Shown here: positions 24,409-36,916 of the stretch, in pieces
How the letters are laid out: each line of letters starts with the position of its first letter
Position numbering within the stretch: the stretch's first letter is position 1
Assembly: GCA_027483765.1 (NCBI GenBank)
Contig: JAIXTW010000003.1
Span: forward strand, 62,001-126,000
Origin: Streptomycetaceae bacterium
Lineage (GTDB): Bacteria > Actinomycetota > Actinomycetes > Nanopelagicales > Nanopelagicaceae
Direction of reading: 5' to 3'
Length of the DNA stretch: 64,000 nucleotides
The notes under the pieces: generated by a model
The model's database searches: none
What the model saw: the letters and a program-made list of their open reading frames with translations, nothing else
What the model was told of the DNA's origin: nothing
Translations under genes and position numbers: made by a program

Positions 24409-25073
24409 GAGGTTAATTCTTTCAGATAAGGGTTATTTTTTCTCTCGAATTTGATAGTCGTCTCTGGGCCATGTCCGGTAAGTACGCGTAAATCATCACT
24501 CAGTGGAAACACCTTATTCAAGAGCGTCTCTTTCATTTGTATGGCACTTCCGGTAGGCAAATCGGTTCTACCAATCGACCCTGCAAAGAGCACATCACCA
24601 CTAATGAGGATCTCTTCATTGAGTAAAAACATCATTGAACCTCGAGTGTGCCCAGGGGCATGAATCGCTTTCAGATGCATGCCAAGAAGATCTATCTCGT
24701 CCCCATTTTTTAACTCACGGACATCGCGAGGTTCGGTGAACTTCATCGCCGTGATTTGCGCTGTGAATTCCGGACTAAGTGCACCAGCAGGATCGCTGAT
24801 AAATCGACGATCTTCACTATGAATGTAAGCAGGGATTTCATAACCATCGGCGACTGGAACTATCGAGAACGTATGGTCCAAGTGGCCGTGCGTGAGAATC
24901 GAGGCAACCGGTTTCAACTGATGCTCCTCAATCAACATCGTGATTTCATGTGAAATATCTGGCATGCCCGGATCGATGATGATGCATTCCTGACCCTGAC
25001 CCGGTGAAATCACCCAACAATTGGTCGCAAACATGGGCGCCGGATAGGAGAGAACTAGCATCGATGACTCCAT
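24405..25073 (-). CDS. MBL-fold metallo-hydrolase (glyoxalase II-like)
   Basis: [37 protein letters not shown]. Confidence 0.85.
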   Translation of the reverse strand: MESSMLVLSYPAPMFATNCWVISPGQGQECIIIDPGMPDISHEITMLIEEHQLKPVASILTHGHLDHTFSIVPVADGYEIPAYIHSEDRRFISDPAGALSPEFTAQITAMKFTEPRDVRELKNGDEIDLLGMHLKAIHAPGHTRGSMMFLLNEEILISGDVLFAGSIGRTDLPTGSAIQMKETLLNKVFPLSDDLRVLTGHGPETTIKFERKNNPYLKELTS

Positions 25074-25178
25074 TTTCTCGCGTGAATTTACTGATGTACC
25101 GGGCTCAGGGTAGCCTTCTCCTCTACATCAATGGCAGTTAACAACGAAGGCTACGGCCGACGCGCTGAAGGGGAAATC

Positions 25179-26495
25179 ATGACCGACGTAAATCCAGGAA
25201 CGCTAGCAAACTCTCACCTCGCACCGAGTGCGGCATCTGCGCTCATCGGAGACCCTTCACAATTTGGCCGCGTAGGCGAAGATGGAACTGTTTTTGTTCG
25301 AACATCTGAAGGCGAAAAACCTGTCGGCTCCTATCCGGGCAAGAGTGCGGAAGAGGCGCTCGCATACTTTGTAAGAAAATTTGAGGCTCTTGCCTCCGAA
25401 GTTGCACTCACCGCAGCGCGTATCACCAGTGGCGCCATGGTTCCGCAAGATGCATATGAAGCGGTGAAGAAGCTTCGTCAACAAGTTCGTGAACTCAATG
25501 GCGTTGGAAACCTAGACGCCCTTGCACTCTCTGTTGATCAGATTGAGCCACTTATTGAGGGCCACCGGGAAGCGTATGAGGCGAAGAAATCTGCAGAGAT
25601 CGAAGCTAAGGCCGCTCGACGCGAACAAGTTTTGGTTGAAAAAGAGAAGATTGTGGCCGAGGCCGAATCTTTAGCGCTCTCAGAAAATTGGAAAGCGACT
25701 GGAGATCGACTCAAGGTTCTCCTAGATGAGTGGAAGGCTGCTCCTCGACTTGATAAGAAAGTTGACGGCGATTTCTGGAAGCGATTCTCTGCCTCCCGAA
25801 ATAAGTTTGATAAGCGCCGACGAACACACTTTGCTCAACTCGAGGCAACATCAGCGGTCGTATCACAAACTAAAATGGCGATCATTACAGAAGCCGAGAA
25901 GTTGGCAACATCTACCGATTGGGTAGCAACCGCCCGTCGATTTAAAGCGCTGATGGATTCATGGAAGGCTGCTGGTCGCGGAAAACCAAGTGATGAAGCA
26001 AAGTTGTGGGCCCGATTTAAGGCGGCACAAGACCAATTCTTCACCGCAAAGAGCGCGGACCTAGAGAAGCGTGAAGTTTCAATGACAGCTAATCTTGCAA
26101 AGCGCGAGGAAGTTATCGTGCAGATAGAGGCACTTCTACCATTTACTAATGTGAAGGAAGCAAAGAACTCTTTCAGAGAACTCATGCGCACATGGGAGAA
26201 AATTGGAATTACGCATCGCGAAAAGCGAGCTGCCTTCGATGCTCGTGTCGCTAAGGTGGAAGAGGCCATTAAGGAAGCTGAAGCGGAGATTTGGCGCAAG
26301 ACTGATCCGGCGGCGAAAGCACGTGCCGCTGAAGTTGTTAAGCAACTCAGCGATTCAATCGAAAACTACCGCAAGATTGCCGCAAAAGCACAAGCAGCCG
26401 GAAATGATAAGAAGGCTAAGGAAGCTCTTGAATCTGCTGAAGCTCGCACCGTCTGGTTGCAAGAGGCCGAGAAGCATCTCGCTGAGTTTAATTAA
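25179..26495 (+). CDS. DUF349 domain protein
   Basis: Repeated coiled-coil W/K-rich segments (LSENWKATGDRLKVLLDEWKAAPRLDKKVDGDFWKRFSASRNKF); internal ATG at 25179 preferred over ORF-track start 25131. Confidence 0.8.
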   Translation: MTDVNPGTLANSHLAPSAASALIGDPSQFGRVGEDGTVFVRTSEGEKPVGSYPGKSAEEALAYFVRKFEALASEVALTAARITSGAMVPQDAYEAVKKLRQQVRELNGVGNLDALALSVDQIEPLIEGHREAYEAKKSAEIEAKAARREQVLVEKEKIVAEAESLALSENWKATGDRLKVLLDEWKAAPRLDKKVDGDFWKRFSASRNKFDKRRRTHFAQLEATSAVVSQTKMAIITEAEKLATSTDWVATARRFKALMDSWKAAGRGKPSDEAKLWARFKAAQDQFFTAKSADLEKREVSMTANLAKREEVIVQIEALLPFTNVKEAKNSFRELMRTWEKIGITHREKRAAFDARVAKVEEAIKEAEAEIWRKTDPAAKARAAEVVKQLSDSIENYRKIAAKAQAAGNDKKAKEALESAEARTVWLQEAEKHLAEFN

Positions 26496-26521
26496 GCAAA
26501 CTTAAGTTAAGTTAATCTGAG

Positions 26522-28687
26522 CTAGGTTCGATAGACGTCATAGACGCCTTCGATATTTCTTACCGCGGCAAGTACTGAGTCAAGATGCTTTGCATCTGCC
26601 ATCTCGAAGGTAAATCGAGAGATAGCAACGCGATCTTTTGAGGTACTAACGGCGGCACTCAAAATATTTACATGCTGCTCGGAAAGCGTTCTTGTGACAT
26701 CTGCAAGAAGACGTGCACGATCTAACGCCTCTACCTGAATATTTACCAAGAATAAACTAGCTGCTCCCGCTAGCCACTTAACCCCCACCACTCGTTCGTT
26801 CTGATGAGTACGCAGATCAGTGGCATTAATGCAGTCTTCTCGATGTACAGAAATTCCTGAACCTTTGGTAATGAAACCCATAATCGCATCTCCAGGAACG
26901 GGCGTGCAGCAACGAGCGAGTTTTACTAAGACGTCATCAACGCCCTCAACCTCGACCGCACTAGAGGTCCGCTTTGTTGCTTGAACTCCGGTAGGAATAT
27001 TCTCAATTGTGACCTCTGGATGTGAATCCTCGGTAGACATTGATGCGGTGAGTTTTTCGACAATCGAGGCTGATGAGACATGCCCATCTCCGACCGCGTT
27101 ATAGAGCGCATCGATATCGGCATAATGCATATCGTGAGCCAATTCGAGTAGCGCATGACCTGCAAAAATCTTCTGCAATGGTAAGCCTGCTTTTCGCATC
27201 TGACGAGCGATAGATTCACGCCCGGCATCAATCGCTTCTTCTCTTCGCTCCTTGCTAAACCAAGCCTTTATCTTCGAGCGTGCACGTGGACTCTTTACGA
27301 AGTTGAGCCAGTCACGACTAGGTCCAGCGTGTTCACCCTTATTGGTGACAATCTCAATGACATCGCCATTTACCAACTTAGATTCAAGCGGCACTAACCG
27401 ACCATTGACCTTCGCTCCCGCACACCGAAGACCAACATCTGTATGAACTGAGAATGCAAAATCCACTGGTGTCGAGCCACCAGGAAGAGCAACCACCGAG
27501 CCTTTAGGTGTGAAAACGAAGACTTCTGGGCTGCCTAGATCAAAGCGCAGAGCTTCAAGAAATTCGGAAGGGTCCTCGGTCTCCTTCTGCCACTCATGCA
27601 ATTGCTTGAGCCACATCATTTCCGGGGTATTTGTTTCTGGCTCTCCCCCTTGCTTGTACTTCCAGTGCGCCGCGATTCCGAATTCAGCGCGTGAGTGCAT
27701 CTCATATGTTCGAATCTGAATTTCAATCGCTTTACCATTCGGTCCAATAACGGTGGTGTGTAGTGACTGATAAAGATTGAACTTGGGCATGGCAATGTAA
27801 TCTTTAAATCGACCTGGGACCGGACTCCATCGTGCGTGGATCGAGCCCAAAACCGCATAACAATCCTTCACATCATTTACTAAAACTCTGATTCCAACTA
27901 AATCATAAATATCATTGAACTCTCGTCCTCTAACAACCATCTTCTGGTACACGCTGAAGAAGTGTTTCTTGCGTCCAGTTACCGTGGCAGAGACCAGATC
28001 CCGCTTCAAATCGGCTTCAACTGCTTCAACAACTTCCGAGGTGAGTGCATCGCGAGAAGGTGAGCGCTCTGCAACTAATCGGGAAATCTCATCAAACTTC
28101 TTTGGTTCAAGTACGGCAAAAGAGAGATCCTCTAACTCCCACTTGATTGCATTCATTCCAAGTCGGTGAGCTAGCGGAGCATAGATATCGAGCGTTTCTT
28201 GCGCTTTGCGTTGAGCGGATTCAGAAGAGACAAATCCCCAGGTGCGCGCATTGTGAAGTCGATCTGCAAGCTTGATAACCAAAACTCTAATGTCGCGTGA
28301 CATCGCAATGACCATTTTGCGAACCGTCTCCGCTTCCGCGGTGGGGCCGTACGTCAATTTGTCGAGCTTGGTAACACCATCTACTAGCGATGCAATTTCA
28401 TCGCCAAAATCGACGCGGAGTTGATCTAAAGAGTAAGGGGTATCTTCTACCGTGTCATGTAAGAGCGAGGCGATGATTGTTGTTTCATTCAGACCCAACT
28501 CGGCTAAAATTAATGAGACTGCAACCGGATGAGTTATGTAATCCTCGCCAGATTTCCGTAACTGTCCCTCGTGAGCTATTCGAGCAACGTCGAAGGCCCG
28601 TTCAATTTCGGACCCATCACTATCAGGATGATGCTCCTTAAGCGCACCTATCAATGGTGCGATTAAGGTTTTGGTATCCATATGCAA
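26522..28687 (-). CDS. rel: Bifunctional (p)ppGpp synthetase/hydrolase Rel
   Basis: HD motif LLHDTVEDTPYS, TGS domain, C-terminal ACT domain, 721 aa. Confidence 0.96.
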   Translation of the reverse strand: MHMDTKTLIAPLIGALKEHHPDSDGSEIERAFDVARIAHEGQLRKSGEDYITHPVAVSLILAELGLNETTIIASLLHDTVEDTPYSLDQLRVDFGDEIASLVDGVTKLDKLTYGPTAEAETVRKMVIAMSRDIRVLVIKLADRLHNARTWGFVSSESAQRKAQETLDIYAPLAHRLGMNAIKWELEDLSFAVLEPKKFDEISRLVAERSPSRDALTSEVVEAVEADLKRDLVSATVTGRKKHFFSVYQKMVVRGREFNDIYDLVGIRVLVNDVKDCYAVLGSIHARWSPVPGRFKDYIAMPKFNLYQSLHTTVIGPNGKAIEIQIRTYEMHSRAEFGIAAHWKYKQGGEPETNTPEMMWLKQLHEWQKETEDPSEFLEALRFDLGSPEVFVFTPKGSVVALPGGSTPVDFAFSVHTDVGLRCAGAKVNGRLVPLESKLVNGDVIEIVTNKGEHAGPSRDWLNFVKSPRARSKIKAWFSKERREEAIDAGRESIARQMRKAGLPLQKIFAGHALLELAHDMHYADIDALYNAVGDGHVSSASIVEKLTASMSTEDSHPEVTIENIPTGVQATKRTSSAVEVEGVDDVLVKLARCCTPVPGDAIMGFITKGSGISVHREDCINATDLRTHQNERVVGVKWLAGAASLFLVNIQVEALDRARLLADVTRTLSEQHVNILSAAVSTSKDRVAISRFTFEMADAKHLDSVLAAVRNIEGVYDVYRT

Positions 28688-28692
28688 AAAGG

Positions 28693-29742
28693 TTATTTGC
28701 GACCTTTACGCTTTGGTTGATTGCGTGGTCCGCCGGTAGAAACTGCTTTAGCTGGCTTTACCTCAGCGACTATGGGAGCACCTCCGCGAGCAGCGACTCG
28801 CTTGGCAAGAGCCTGCATTGCAGGCTCTTTCTCGCGAAGGGAAGCTAGAAATGGCGGCGCGATAAAAATTGAAGAATATGTTCCTACCGCCAGACCAATG
28901 AATAGCGCTAGCGAAAGATCCTTCAGTGTGCCGGCTCCTAACAGTCCGGCTCCCACGAACAAGATTGCTCCGACAGGTAGTAGCGCAATGATTGAGGTGT
29001 TGGCAGAGCGAACAATCGTCTGATTAACCGCCAAATTCGCCGCCTGTGAGTATGTGTACTTGCTATTGGCAGTTACTGACTTGGTGTTCTCTCGAACTTT
29101 GTCGAAGACAACCACGGTGTCGTAGAGCGAGTAGCCCAGAATTGTAAGGAATCCAATAATCGTTGCTGGTGTTACATCAAAACCGACAAGTGCATAGATT
29201 CCAACTGTAATGAGCACATCGTGCACAACCGCGACTATCGCCGCCAGTGCCATTTTCGATTCGAAGACCATTGCAAGGAAGAGCATGACCGCGAGTAAGA
29301 AGGCGATCAGGCCATAAATTGCCTTCTTGGTGATTTCTTCACCCCAAGATGGGCCAACTAGCTGGGTATCGATAGATTCAACCGGTACTCCAAAAGTAAA
29401 TACGATTACATTCTCGACCGCATTAGCTTGGGCTGGAGTAAGCGCACCTGTCTGGATACGAATCTTGTCATCGCCGATTTTCTGAACGACGGCTTCGCCA
29501 GGAATATCGAAGTTATCGGCAGCTGCCCGTCCCTGCTCGATAGTTACTCCAGGTTTAGTGACGGTATAGGAAGCACCACCTTTAAACTCGAGACCAAGAT
29601 GAAGTCCCTGAACTACTAGAGCCCCAATTGAGATAAGTAGAAAGATTGCTGAGATTGAATACCAGCGCTTGCGATTCTCAACGATGTTGAATGAGGTCTC
29701 ACCTGAGTAGAGACGACCACCTAGTCCTGAAAGTGTTGCCAT
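28693..29742 (-). CDS. secF: Protein translocase subunit SecF
   Basis: LGLEFKGGASYTV, YSLYDTVVVFDKVREN. Confidence 0.95.
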   Translation of the reverse strand: MATLSGLGGRLYSGETSFNIVENRKRWYSISAIFLLISIGALVVQGLHLGLEFKGGASYTVTKPGVTIEQGRAAADNFDIPGEAVVQKIGDDKIRIQTGALTPAQANAVENVIVFTFGVPVESIDTQLVGPSWGEEITKKAIYGLIAFLLAVMLFLAMVFESKMALAAIVAVVHDVLITVGIYALVGFDVTPATIIGFLTILGYSLYDTVVVFDKVRENTKSVTANSKYTYSQAANLAVNQTIVRSANTSIIALLPVGAILFVGAGLLGAGTLKDLSLALFIGLAVGTYSSIFIAPPFLASLREKEPAMQALAKRVAARGGAPIVAEVKPAKAVSTGGPRNQPKRKGRK

Positions 29743-29746
29743 TGCT

Positions 29747-31279
29747 TTATGCCTCCACGGTTGATGATGAACTTTGAGAACCAGAGTTCTTTAAACCAAT
29801 GCTCTTGGCTGAGAATCCTGAGAGTGGATGTCCGGATGAGAAGAACTTTGCTTTAATCACAAGAGAGAGAAGTGGCTTGGTGAATAAAAATACAACGATC
29901 AAGTCAACTACCGTTGTAAGTCCCAGCGTAAATGCGAATCCACGAACTCCTCCGACAGCGAAGATGTAGAGCAGAACCGCAGAAAGCAAGGAAATCATGT
30001 CTGCCACAATGATTGTCTTTCGCGCACGTGCCCAACCGGTTTCAACAGCGGTACGTAACGACCTGCCTTCACGTGCCTCATCTCGAACACGTTCAAAGTA
30101 GACGATAAATGAGTCAGCGGTAACTCCGATAGCAACGATGGCTCCCGCGATACCCGCCAGCGTAAGTGTGAACCCAATAGTTTCGCCAAGCACTAGGAAG
30201 AGCAAGTAGACCAAGAGAGTTGCCACAGCTAGTGAGCCAACTGTTACTAGACCCAAAGCACGGTAATAGAGGAGTGAGAAGATGACTACTAGTCCCAAGC
30301 CCAGTGCGCCAGCGATAAGACCAGCATTGAGCTGATCAGAACCTAGTGTTGGAGAAACCTGTTGCACTTCGCCGCGGTCGAAGGCAAGTGGAAGCGCTCC
30401 GTATTTAAGAACATTGGCAAGATCTTCTGCCTCGACTTGGGTGAACGATCCAGTGATTTGCGCATTTCCAGAAGGAATCGCTTCATTGATTACCGGTGCT
30501 GAAACAACCAACCCATCAAGGACAATCGCAACCTGATTTTGTGGGGATGCAAGTGAAGTTACTCGACTTGTTAACGCACCAAAAGCTGATGTGCCTTCAC
30601 CGTTGAATGTGAGCGATACGAACCAAGAAGCTGAACCCTGTTGATCGAGTCCTGCTGAAGCCTTCGAAACCTGTTGACCTAAAACTTCTGCTGGAGCAAG
30701 GATGTACTTACTTGTTCCAGTTCTAGAACAAGCAACGATTGTCTCCGATGGCGAATCCGCGCCAGTACCTTGGCGATTGGCTGGATTACTACAATCGAGA
30801 GCAGCAAATCGAGCATTGAGATCTGCAGCGATTCCGGTTGAAGGTGTCGCGGTATCTGTTCCACTGCCCCCCAGTGCTGCCGACTCTGCAAGTACTTGTC
30901 TAAATCTAAGTTCTGCTGTCTGTCCGACGAGGTCAACTACGCGACGTCCCGAATCGCCAGGAACTGAGATTACGATCTGGCGGTTGGTGCCACTGCCTTG
31001 CGCAGTTACTTCTGACTCTGCCACACCAAGTGAGTTAACACGCTGACGAATAATCGTTACCGCTTGGTCAATCGCTGCCGACGTAATTTTATTTGAATCA
31101 TTGGAAGCGCGTGGCTGCAAGGTAACGCTCGTTCCACCGCGTAGATCTAGGCCAAGTCGAACCGAATCGACGCCTTGAACGAGGGCGGTACCGATGAGGC
31201 CGAGAATAATGATTGCCAAGAGCGCTAGGGCGCGGGCGGGACGGACCGAGGTCTTCACAGTTTTCGTAGGTGTGGACAT
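29747..31279 (-). CDS. secD: Protein translocase subunit SecD
   Basis: VRLGLDLRGGTSVTLQ, GVTADSFIVYFERVRDEAREG. Confidence 0.95.
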   Translation of the reverse strand: MSTPTKTVKTSVRPARALALLAIIILGLIGTALVQGVDSVRLGLDLRGGTSVTLQPRASNDSNKITSAAIDQAVTIIRQRVNSLGVAESEVTAQGSGTNRQIVISVPGDSGRRVVDLVGQTAELRFRQVLAESAALGGSGTDTATPSTGIAADLNARFAALDCSNPANRQGTGADSPSETIVACSRTGTSKYILAPAEVLGQQVSKASAGLDQQGSASWFVSLTFNGEGTSAFGALTSRVTSLASPQNQVAIVLDGLVVSAPVINEAIPSGNAQITGSFTQVEAEDLANVLKYGALPLAFDRGEVQQVSPTLGSDQLNAGLIAGALGLGLVVIFSLLYYRALGLVTVGSLAVATLLVYLLFLVLGETIGFTLTLAGIAGAIVAIGVTADSFIVYFERVRDEAREGRSLRTAVETGWARARKTIIVADMISLLSAVLLYIFAVGGVRGFAFTLGLTTVVDLIVVFLFTKPLLSLVIKAKFFSSGHPLSGFSAKSIGLKNSGSQSSSSTVEA

Positions 31280-31290
31280 AAGGGCAGAGT

Positions 31291-32349
31291 CTATGCGTCA
31301 AGCGCAGGTGTGTCGAAAAGAGTGGCTGCTCCGGCGGGCGGAGTACGCCCTACATGCGCCCATCCGAGAGCTGTTGCAATACGCCCTCTGGGAGTACGGG
31401 CCATGAAGCCATTTCTCACGAGAAAAGGTTCGGCTACTGATTCAACAGTCTCAGTCTCTTCACCCACTGCGATAGCCAATGTAGATAATCCGACCGGTCC
31501 GCCAGCGAATCGCTCAATGAGTGCAAGAAGGACCGATCTATCAAGGCGATCTAAACCCTTCTCATCAACTTCATACATTTCAAGTGCGGCAGTTGCATCT
31601 TCATGTGTGAGTTTTTCTGATCCTCGCACCTGTGCGTAATCGCGCACTCTTCTAAGTAATCTATTTGCAATTCTAGGAGTTCCTCGAGAACGCCCAGCGA
31701 TTTCATCAACCGCCTTGCTGTCAATAGTGAGCCCCAAGAGAGTTGCGCTTCGCGAAACAACATCCACCAATTCTGACTCTTCATAGAAATCTAAATGAGC
31801 AGTGAAGCCAAAACGGTCGCGGAGTGGCGAAGGTAGTAAGCCAGCCCGCGTTGTTGCACCGACTAAGGTGAAATGTGGGAGCTGTAATGGAATGGCTGTC
31901 GCCCCGGGACCCTTGCCAACAACTATGTCGACTCGGAAATCTTCCATGGCTAAGTAGAGCAACTCCTCCGCAGGTCGCGGTAGTCGGTGGATTTCATCGA
32001 GGAAGAGGATTTCGCCTTCTACAAGTGATGACAATATTGCAGCTAAGTCTCCGGCATGTGTGATCGCTGGGCCGCTGGTTATGCGAATCGGAGTCTGCAT
32101 CTCACTAGCCAAAATCATGGCCAACGTTGTCTTTCCGAGACCGGGAGGACCAGATAAGAGAATGTGGTCTGCCGCTGAGCCTCGTTTACGCGCTGCACTC
32201 AGTAAGACATCAATTTGTTCGCGAACTCGATGTTGACCAATAAAATCTTTTAACGTCTTGGGGCGAAGTGCGTGTTCGACGCCGGAATCATCGGTGTTCA
32301 TATCTGGATTAACTAACCGTTGTGAATCGTCATTTCTCTCTTCTGGCAT
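31291..32349 (-). CDS. ruvB: Holliday junction ATP-dependent helicase RuvB
   Basis: [47 protein letters not shown]. Confidence 0.97.
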   Translation of the reverse strand: MPEERNDDSQRLVNPDMNTDDSGVEHALRPKTLKDFIGQHRVREQIDVLLSAARKRGSAADHILLSGPPGLGKTTLAMILASEMQTPIRITSGPAITHAGDLAAILSSLVEGEILFLDEIHRLPRPAEELLYLAMEDFRVDIVVGKGPGATAIPLQLPHFTLVGATTRAGLLPSPLRDRFGFTAHLDFYEESELVDVVSRSATLLGLTIDSKAVDEIAGRSRGTPRIANRLLRRVRDYAQVRGSEKLTHEDATAALEMYEVDEKGLDRLDRSVLLALIERFAGGPVGLSTLAIAVGEETETVESVAEPFLVRNGFMARTPRGRIATALGWAHVGRTPPAGAATLFDTPALDA

Positions 32350-32958
32350 TTAGCTCCGCCGCCCCTGTGCCAACGTTGCCTTGAGCAACTCTGAAAGATC
32401 TAGCGTTGCGGCATCCACACCAGCTTCAGCGTAAGTAGATAGAACTTCGTTGATTGCCGAATCGGAATCTTTTGCGGTAAATCCGAGTGAGACAAGTGCC
32501 GAGGTGAGTTGCTCGCGCCAAACTGGCTGATGACTCTGTACTCGATCAGCACCACCGAGATCACTGATCTTTCCTTTAAGTTCGAGAATGAGTCGCTGCG
32601 CTCCCTTACGTCCAATACCCGGAACTTTCTCAATCGCTTTAATATCTTCTTGTGCAATTGCGCGAGCGAGTGAATCTGCACTGTGCGCGCCCATGATTGC
32701 TAAAGCTACTTTCGGCCCTATCCCGGAGACGGTCTGCACGAGTTCGAAGGTATTTCTACTTTCCTCATCTAAGAATCCAAATAGCGTCAATGAATCTTCG
32801 CGCACCACTAACGAGGTAAAAAGGTGGGTTGCGGCGCCGAGATGTAACTGGGAACTTGTTGGACCTGTAATTGAAACTGAAAGTCCAACTCCCCCAACCT
32901 CAATCACCGCACGATCGACATTGACCGATCGGACTATGCCGTTAATGAGTGAAATCAT
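32350..32958 (-). CDS. ruvA: Holliday junction protein RuvA
   Basis: [25 protein letters not shown], Hh[16 protein letters not shown] and [19 protein letters not shown]. Confidence 0.95.
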   Translation of the reverse strand: MISLINGIVRSVNVDRAVIEVGGVGLSVSITGPTSSQLHLGAATHLFTSLVVREDSLTLFGFLDEESRNTFELVQTVSGIGPKVALAIMGAHSADSLARAIAQEDIKAIEKVPGIGRKGAQRLILELKGKISDLGGADRVQSHQPVWREQLTSALVSLGFTAKDSDSAINEVLSTYAEAGVDAATLDLSELLKATLAQGRRS

Positions 32959-33518
32959 TTCTTAACCATCTTCGCGAGCCGAGATTTCTCCTGCAATAAC
33001 GCTTGCGCAATCTTCTCATTGCCTCCCCCGCGCCAGATGTTACAAATGGCTAGAGCTAGCGCATCTGTACTATCAACTGGCTTCGGAATAGTTTCCAGAT
33101 TGAGAATTCGTTTCACCATCTCAGCGACCTGCGCTTTATTTGCACGACCTGACCCAGTGACCGCCGCTTTAACTTCAGATGGCGTATGCATCATCACCGG
33201 AATGTTACGACGGGCCGCGACAAGGAGTGCGATACCCGCCGCCTGACCAGTGCCCATCACAGTTCGAACATTGTGTTGTGAAAAAACTCGTTCGACTGCA
33301 ATGACCTCAGGACGATGGAGTGAAATCCATTCTTCTAACTCTGACTCAAGTTGTAGCAAGCGTTGTTCTAACGGTGCATCCGGTGGAGTAAGAATCACAC
33401 CGACTCCGACAAGAGATAACGGGCTACCAATGCCACCTTCGATTACTCCAACTCCACAGCGAGTTAATCCGGGGTCGACCCCAAGGACTCTCTTCTGTGC
33501 GTGGCTCATAATTTCCAA
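32955..33518 (-). CDS. ruvC: Crossover junction endodeoxyribonuclease RuvC
   Basis: [51 protein letters not shown]. Confidence 0.96.
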   Translation of the reverse strand: MEIMSHAQKRVLGVDPGLTRCGVGVIEGGIGSPLSLVGVGVILTPPDAPLEQRLLQLESELEEWISLHRPEVIAVERVFSQHNVRTVMGTGQAAGIALLVAARRNIPVMMHTPSEVKAAVTGSGRANKAQVAEMVKRILNLETIPKPVDSTDALALAICNIWRGGGNEKIAQALLQEKSRLAKMVKK

Positions 33519-33541
33519 GCCTATGTGAGTCTGGGTATTAC

Positions 33542-34294
33542 TTAAGAAAGGCTCGCCATAACTTCATCGGAGACATCGAAATTTGAGTAAACATTCTGCA
33601 CATCGTCTAATTCTTCGATTGCATCGATGAGTTCAAAAACTTTAGTTGCACCTTCGGCATCTAGCGCAATCTGCATCGAAGGCAGGAATGAGGAATCCGC
33701 TGATTCGTAATCTATTCCGGCCTCTTGAAGGGCAGTCCGTGCCGCTACCAGGTCACTCGCTTCGCAAACGACTTCAAATGATTCACCGAGATCGTTCACT
33801 TCTTCTACTCCAGCATCAAGGGCTGCTTCCAGAATTGAATCCTCGGTCACACCGGATGACTTACTGACGATGATGACGCCTTTGCGATTGAAGAGATAAG
33901 AAACCGAACCGGGATCAGCCATGCTTCCGCCATTGCGCGTTACCGCAACTCGTACCTCAGATGCAGCGCGATTTCGATTATCAGATAGACACTCAATCAT
34001 CAGGGCAACACCATTTGGACCATAACCCTCGTACATGATTGTCTGCCAATCAGCACCACCGGATTCAAGGCCGGCGCCACGCTTGACGGCTCTTTCAATG
34101 TTGTCGGCCGGCATGGAATTCTTCTTTGCCTTTGCAATGGCGTCAAAGAGCGTCGGGTTGCCATCAACTTCGGGTCCACCGTTGCGAGAGGCAACTTCAA
34201 TAGCCTTAATCAACTTTGCGAAGTTCTTTGCTCGTCGACTATCGATAATTGCTTTCTTATGTTTGGTGGTCGCCCATTTGGAATGGCCTGACAT
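33542..34294 (-). CDS. yebC: YebC/PmpR family transcriptional regulator / translation factor
   Basis: [37 protein letters not shown]. Confidence 0.97.
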   Translation of the reverse strand: MSGHSKWATTKHKKAIIDSRRAKNFAKLIKAIEVASRNGGPEVDGNPTLFDAIAKAKKNSMPADNIERAVKRGAGLESGGADWQTIMYEGYGPNGVALMIECLSDNRNRAASEVRVAVTRNGGSMADPGSVSYLFNRKGVIIVSKSSGVTEDSILEAALDAGVEEVNDLGESFEVVCEASDLVAARTALQEAGIDYESADSSFLPSMQIALDAEGATKVFELIDAIEELDDVQNVYSNFDVSDEVMASLS

Positions 34295-34348
34295 TTTTCA
34301 ACACCTCAATCGTTTTCGAGAGGCAGTAACGCCCCTAATGAGCCAACT

Positions 34349-34921
34349 TTATACCGATTTACAGATCTCATCAAAGAAGTAGCGATGGATTTCAAGATTA
34401 CTAGTTAGCTCAGGGTGAAAACTCGTAGCCAAGAGATTGCCTTGCCGGACTGCAACCGGGTGTCCTGCGGCCTCTGAAAGAACCTCGACTCCAGGACCGA
34501 ATTCTTCAACCCAAGGAGCACGGATAAATATCGCATGCAACGTGCGACCATTAAATTGAAGATCAGATTCAAAGGAATCTACCTGTCGACCGAATGCGTT
34601 TCGTCGAACTGTGATGTCTAACCCGCCGAAGGTTCTTTGTCCCTCCGCACCATCAAGGATTCGATTACTCAGCAGAATCATTCCGGCACAGGAGCCGTAG
34701 ACCGGCATTCCGGCAGCGATACGGGCAACTATTGGTTCAAAGAGATCAAAAGCGGCCGCAAGTTGGGCAATTGTCGTTGATTCACCACCGGGCAAAATGA
34801 GTGAATCAATACTTTCTAACTCTGAAAGTCGACGGACCTCGATTGCTTCATGCCCGCATTCAATAACTGCGCTGACATGTTCGCGAAAGTCACCTTGCAG
34901 TGCAAGAACGCCAACTTTCAT
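34349..34921 (-). CDS. pdxT: Pyridoxal 5'-phosphate synthase glutaminase subunit
   Basis: [44 protein letters not shown]. Confidence 0.96.
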   Translation of the reverse strand: MKVGVLALQGDFREHVSAVIECGHEAIEVRRLSELESIDSLILPGGESTTIAQLAAAFDLFEPIVARIAAGMPVYGSCAGMILLSNRILDGAEGQRTFGGLDITVRRNAFGRQVDSFESDLQFNGRTLHAIFIRAPWVEEFGPGVEVLSEAAGHPVAVRQGNLLATSFHPELTSNLEIHRYFFDEICKSV

Positions 34922-34934
34922 CGAACCCTATTAA

Positions 34935-35822
34935 CTACCAGCCGCGTTCAGCTAAGCGGTGCGGAGCAGGGATATCAGCGACATTGATGCCGACCATTGC
35001 TTCACCCAAGCCACGCGAAACATCAGCAATAACTTTCGCATCTTGATAAAAAGTAGTTGCTTTGACGCACGCTGCTGCTCGTTGTGCCGGGTTACCTGAC
35101 TTAAAGATTCCTGAACCTACGAAGACGCCGTCGGCACCCATCTGCATCATGAGCGCAGCATCGGCAGGTGTTGCAATTCCACCAGCTGTGAAAAGAACAA
35201 CTGGAAGTTTGCCAGTTTCAGCAACTTCCTTTACTAGCGCATAAGGAGCCTGTAACTCCTTCGCGGCGACATATAGCTCATCTTCACGAAGTGACGAGAG
35301 GCGTCGAATTTCGGAACCAATCGTGCGCATATGCATCATGGCATTTGAAACATCACCAGTTCCTGCTTCGCCCTTAGAACGAATCATGGCAGCACCTTCA
35401 TTGATGCGACGAAGCGCTTCTCCGAGATTGGTCGCACCGCATACGAATGGAACTTTAAAATTCCACTTATCAATATGGTGGGTGTAATCGGCCGGGGTAA
35501 GAACTTCTGACTCATCGATGTAATCGACTCCGAGACTTTCCAAAATCTGTGCCTCTACGAAATGACCGATGCGAACTTTCGCCATCACTGGAATTGATAC
35601 CGCGGCTTGAATTTTTTCAATCATGTCGGGATCAGACATACGTGCGACGCCACCCTGGGCGCGAATATCCGCAGGCACACGCTCTAGCGCCATCACTGCA
35701 CACGCACCGGCATCCTGAGCAATTTTGGCCTGCTCAACGTTAACGACATCCATGATGACGCCGCCCTTGAGCATTTCAGCCATGCCGCGCTTTACTCGCG
35801 CCGTGCCAGTTGTTTCAGACAT
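34935..35822 (-). CDS. pdxS: Pyridoxal 5'-phosphate synthase lyase subunit
   Basis: [52 protein letters not shown]. Confidence 0.98.
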   Translation of the reverse strand: MSETTGTARVKRGMAEMLKGGVIMDVVNVEQAKIAQDAGACAVMALERVPADIRAQGGVARMSDPDMIEKIQAAVSIPVMAKVRIGHFVEAQILESLGVDYIDESEVLTPADYTHHIDKWNFKVPFVCGATNLGEALRRINEGAAMIRSKGEAGTGDVSNAMMHMRTIGSEIRRLSSLREDELYVAAKELQAPYALVKEVAETGKLPVVLFTAGGIATPADAALMMQMGADGVFVGSGIFKSGNPAQRAAACVKATTFYQDAKVIADVSRGLGEAMVGINVADIPAPHRLAERGW

Positions 35823-35866
35823 TAATTCAAACTCCCCATTGTGTGGAATATGTGTAGAGGGAGAGT

Positions 35867-36916
35867 CTACTTTGAACCGGTGTTGGCCGCATCCGCGCTT
35901 TTACGAGTAAAAACAGGTTCTTTATCTGTGAGCGCTACCCAAATCTGTCCCTTGGCGAAGGCAATTTCATCACCATCTATGGTTTTCCAGGTAGTTCCAT
36001 CTGCCGGGGAAGGTCTACTCCACAGAGCCGGGATTGATTTTCCATCTCGTAAGACATAACCGCGACCCGATCCAACTGTTGCCGTAAACGGCGTTACTCC
36101 ACCAACTTTATCTTTGTAAATGGAGTCAGTGATTGATACCAATTGAATAACAAAGGTTGAAGCACCGAGATGTTGCCCTGAATCCGCAATGTTTGCAGCC
36201 TTGCGATAATTAAGAAGCCATCGGGATTCACTTGGTGACCACACTGCGCTGTAGGAACTCGTCGGCCACGACACCTCTACCGATGTGACCTCTTCCCCAC
36301 TTTCTGGGGCGTTACCAAATTTCCAGCCCATATTCTTTGATTGGGCGAATTCTAAATTTCGACTAGCTGCTAACTCCATTAACAAGTCTGCCCGCAGCAC
36401 CATCGCGTAAGGTGAGATTCGATTCGGATCGGTCGTATAGATAGTTGGAGAATTTCGTTGTGCGCCCAAGTCGTGCAAATTTGCTTCTTCGATAACCGGA
36501 TACATTTTTCGCTGTGCCCCGCTATAGGCGAAACCAACCCGACCATACTGTTCAAGTAATTCAATATCTGAAATACGTGCTGAACGTACGGGCCCGACTC
36601 TGCTCGGAATTTTCGATGAGAAGATAGCGGCAAGCCTGGTGGAACCGCCTTCTACTTGCTCGATATAGATGAGATCTGCATCTTCTAGACCTATTTGTGG
36701 ATGTGCAGCACTTGTGTCATCAATTTTCACAACTAAAACTGGTCCATCTCCGCCCACTCGACCACTAATCGAATTCTCAGGTTCTTGCTCGGCAAATGGA
36801 ACTCTGATTCTCTCCAAGCCATCTGGAGACAGCACGGCAAGTGCAATGACTGAGATTGAGAGCAGGGCTACGAAGGTAACCGCTCCGCGTCTAAATAACA
36901 TCGCCTTCAAACTCAT
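35867..36916 (-). CDS. DUF3048 (YerB-like) protein
   Basis: [58 protein letters not shown]. Confidence 0.85.
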   Translation of the reverse strand: MSLKAMLFRRGAVTFVALLSISVIALAVLSPDGLERIRVPFAEQEPENSISGRVGGDGPVLVVKIDDTSAAHPQIGLEDADLIYIEQVEGGSTRLAAIFSSKIPSRVGPVRSARISDIELLEQYGRVGFAYSGAQRKMYPVIEEANLHDLGAQRNSPTIYTTDPNRISPYAMVLRADLLMELAASRNLEFAQSKNMGWKFGNAPESGEEVTSVEVSWPTSSYSAVWSPSESRWLLNYRKAANIADSGQHLGASTFVIQLVSITDSIYKDKVGGVTPFTATVGSGRGYVLRDGKSIPALWSRPSPADGTTWKTIDGDEIAFAKGQIWVALTDKEPVFTRKSADAANTGSK

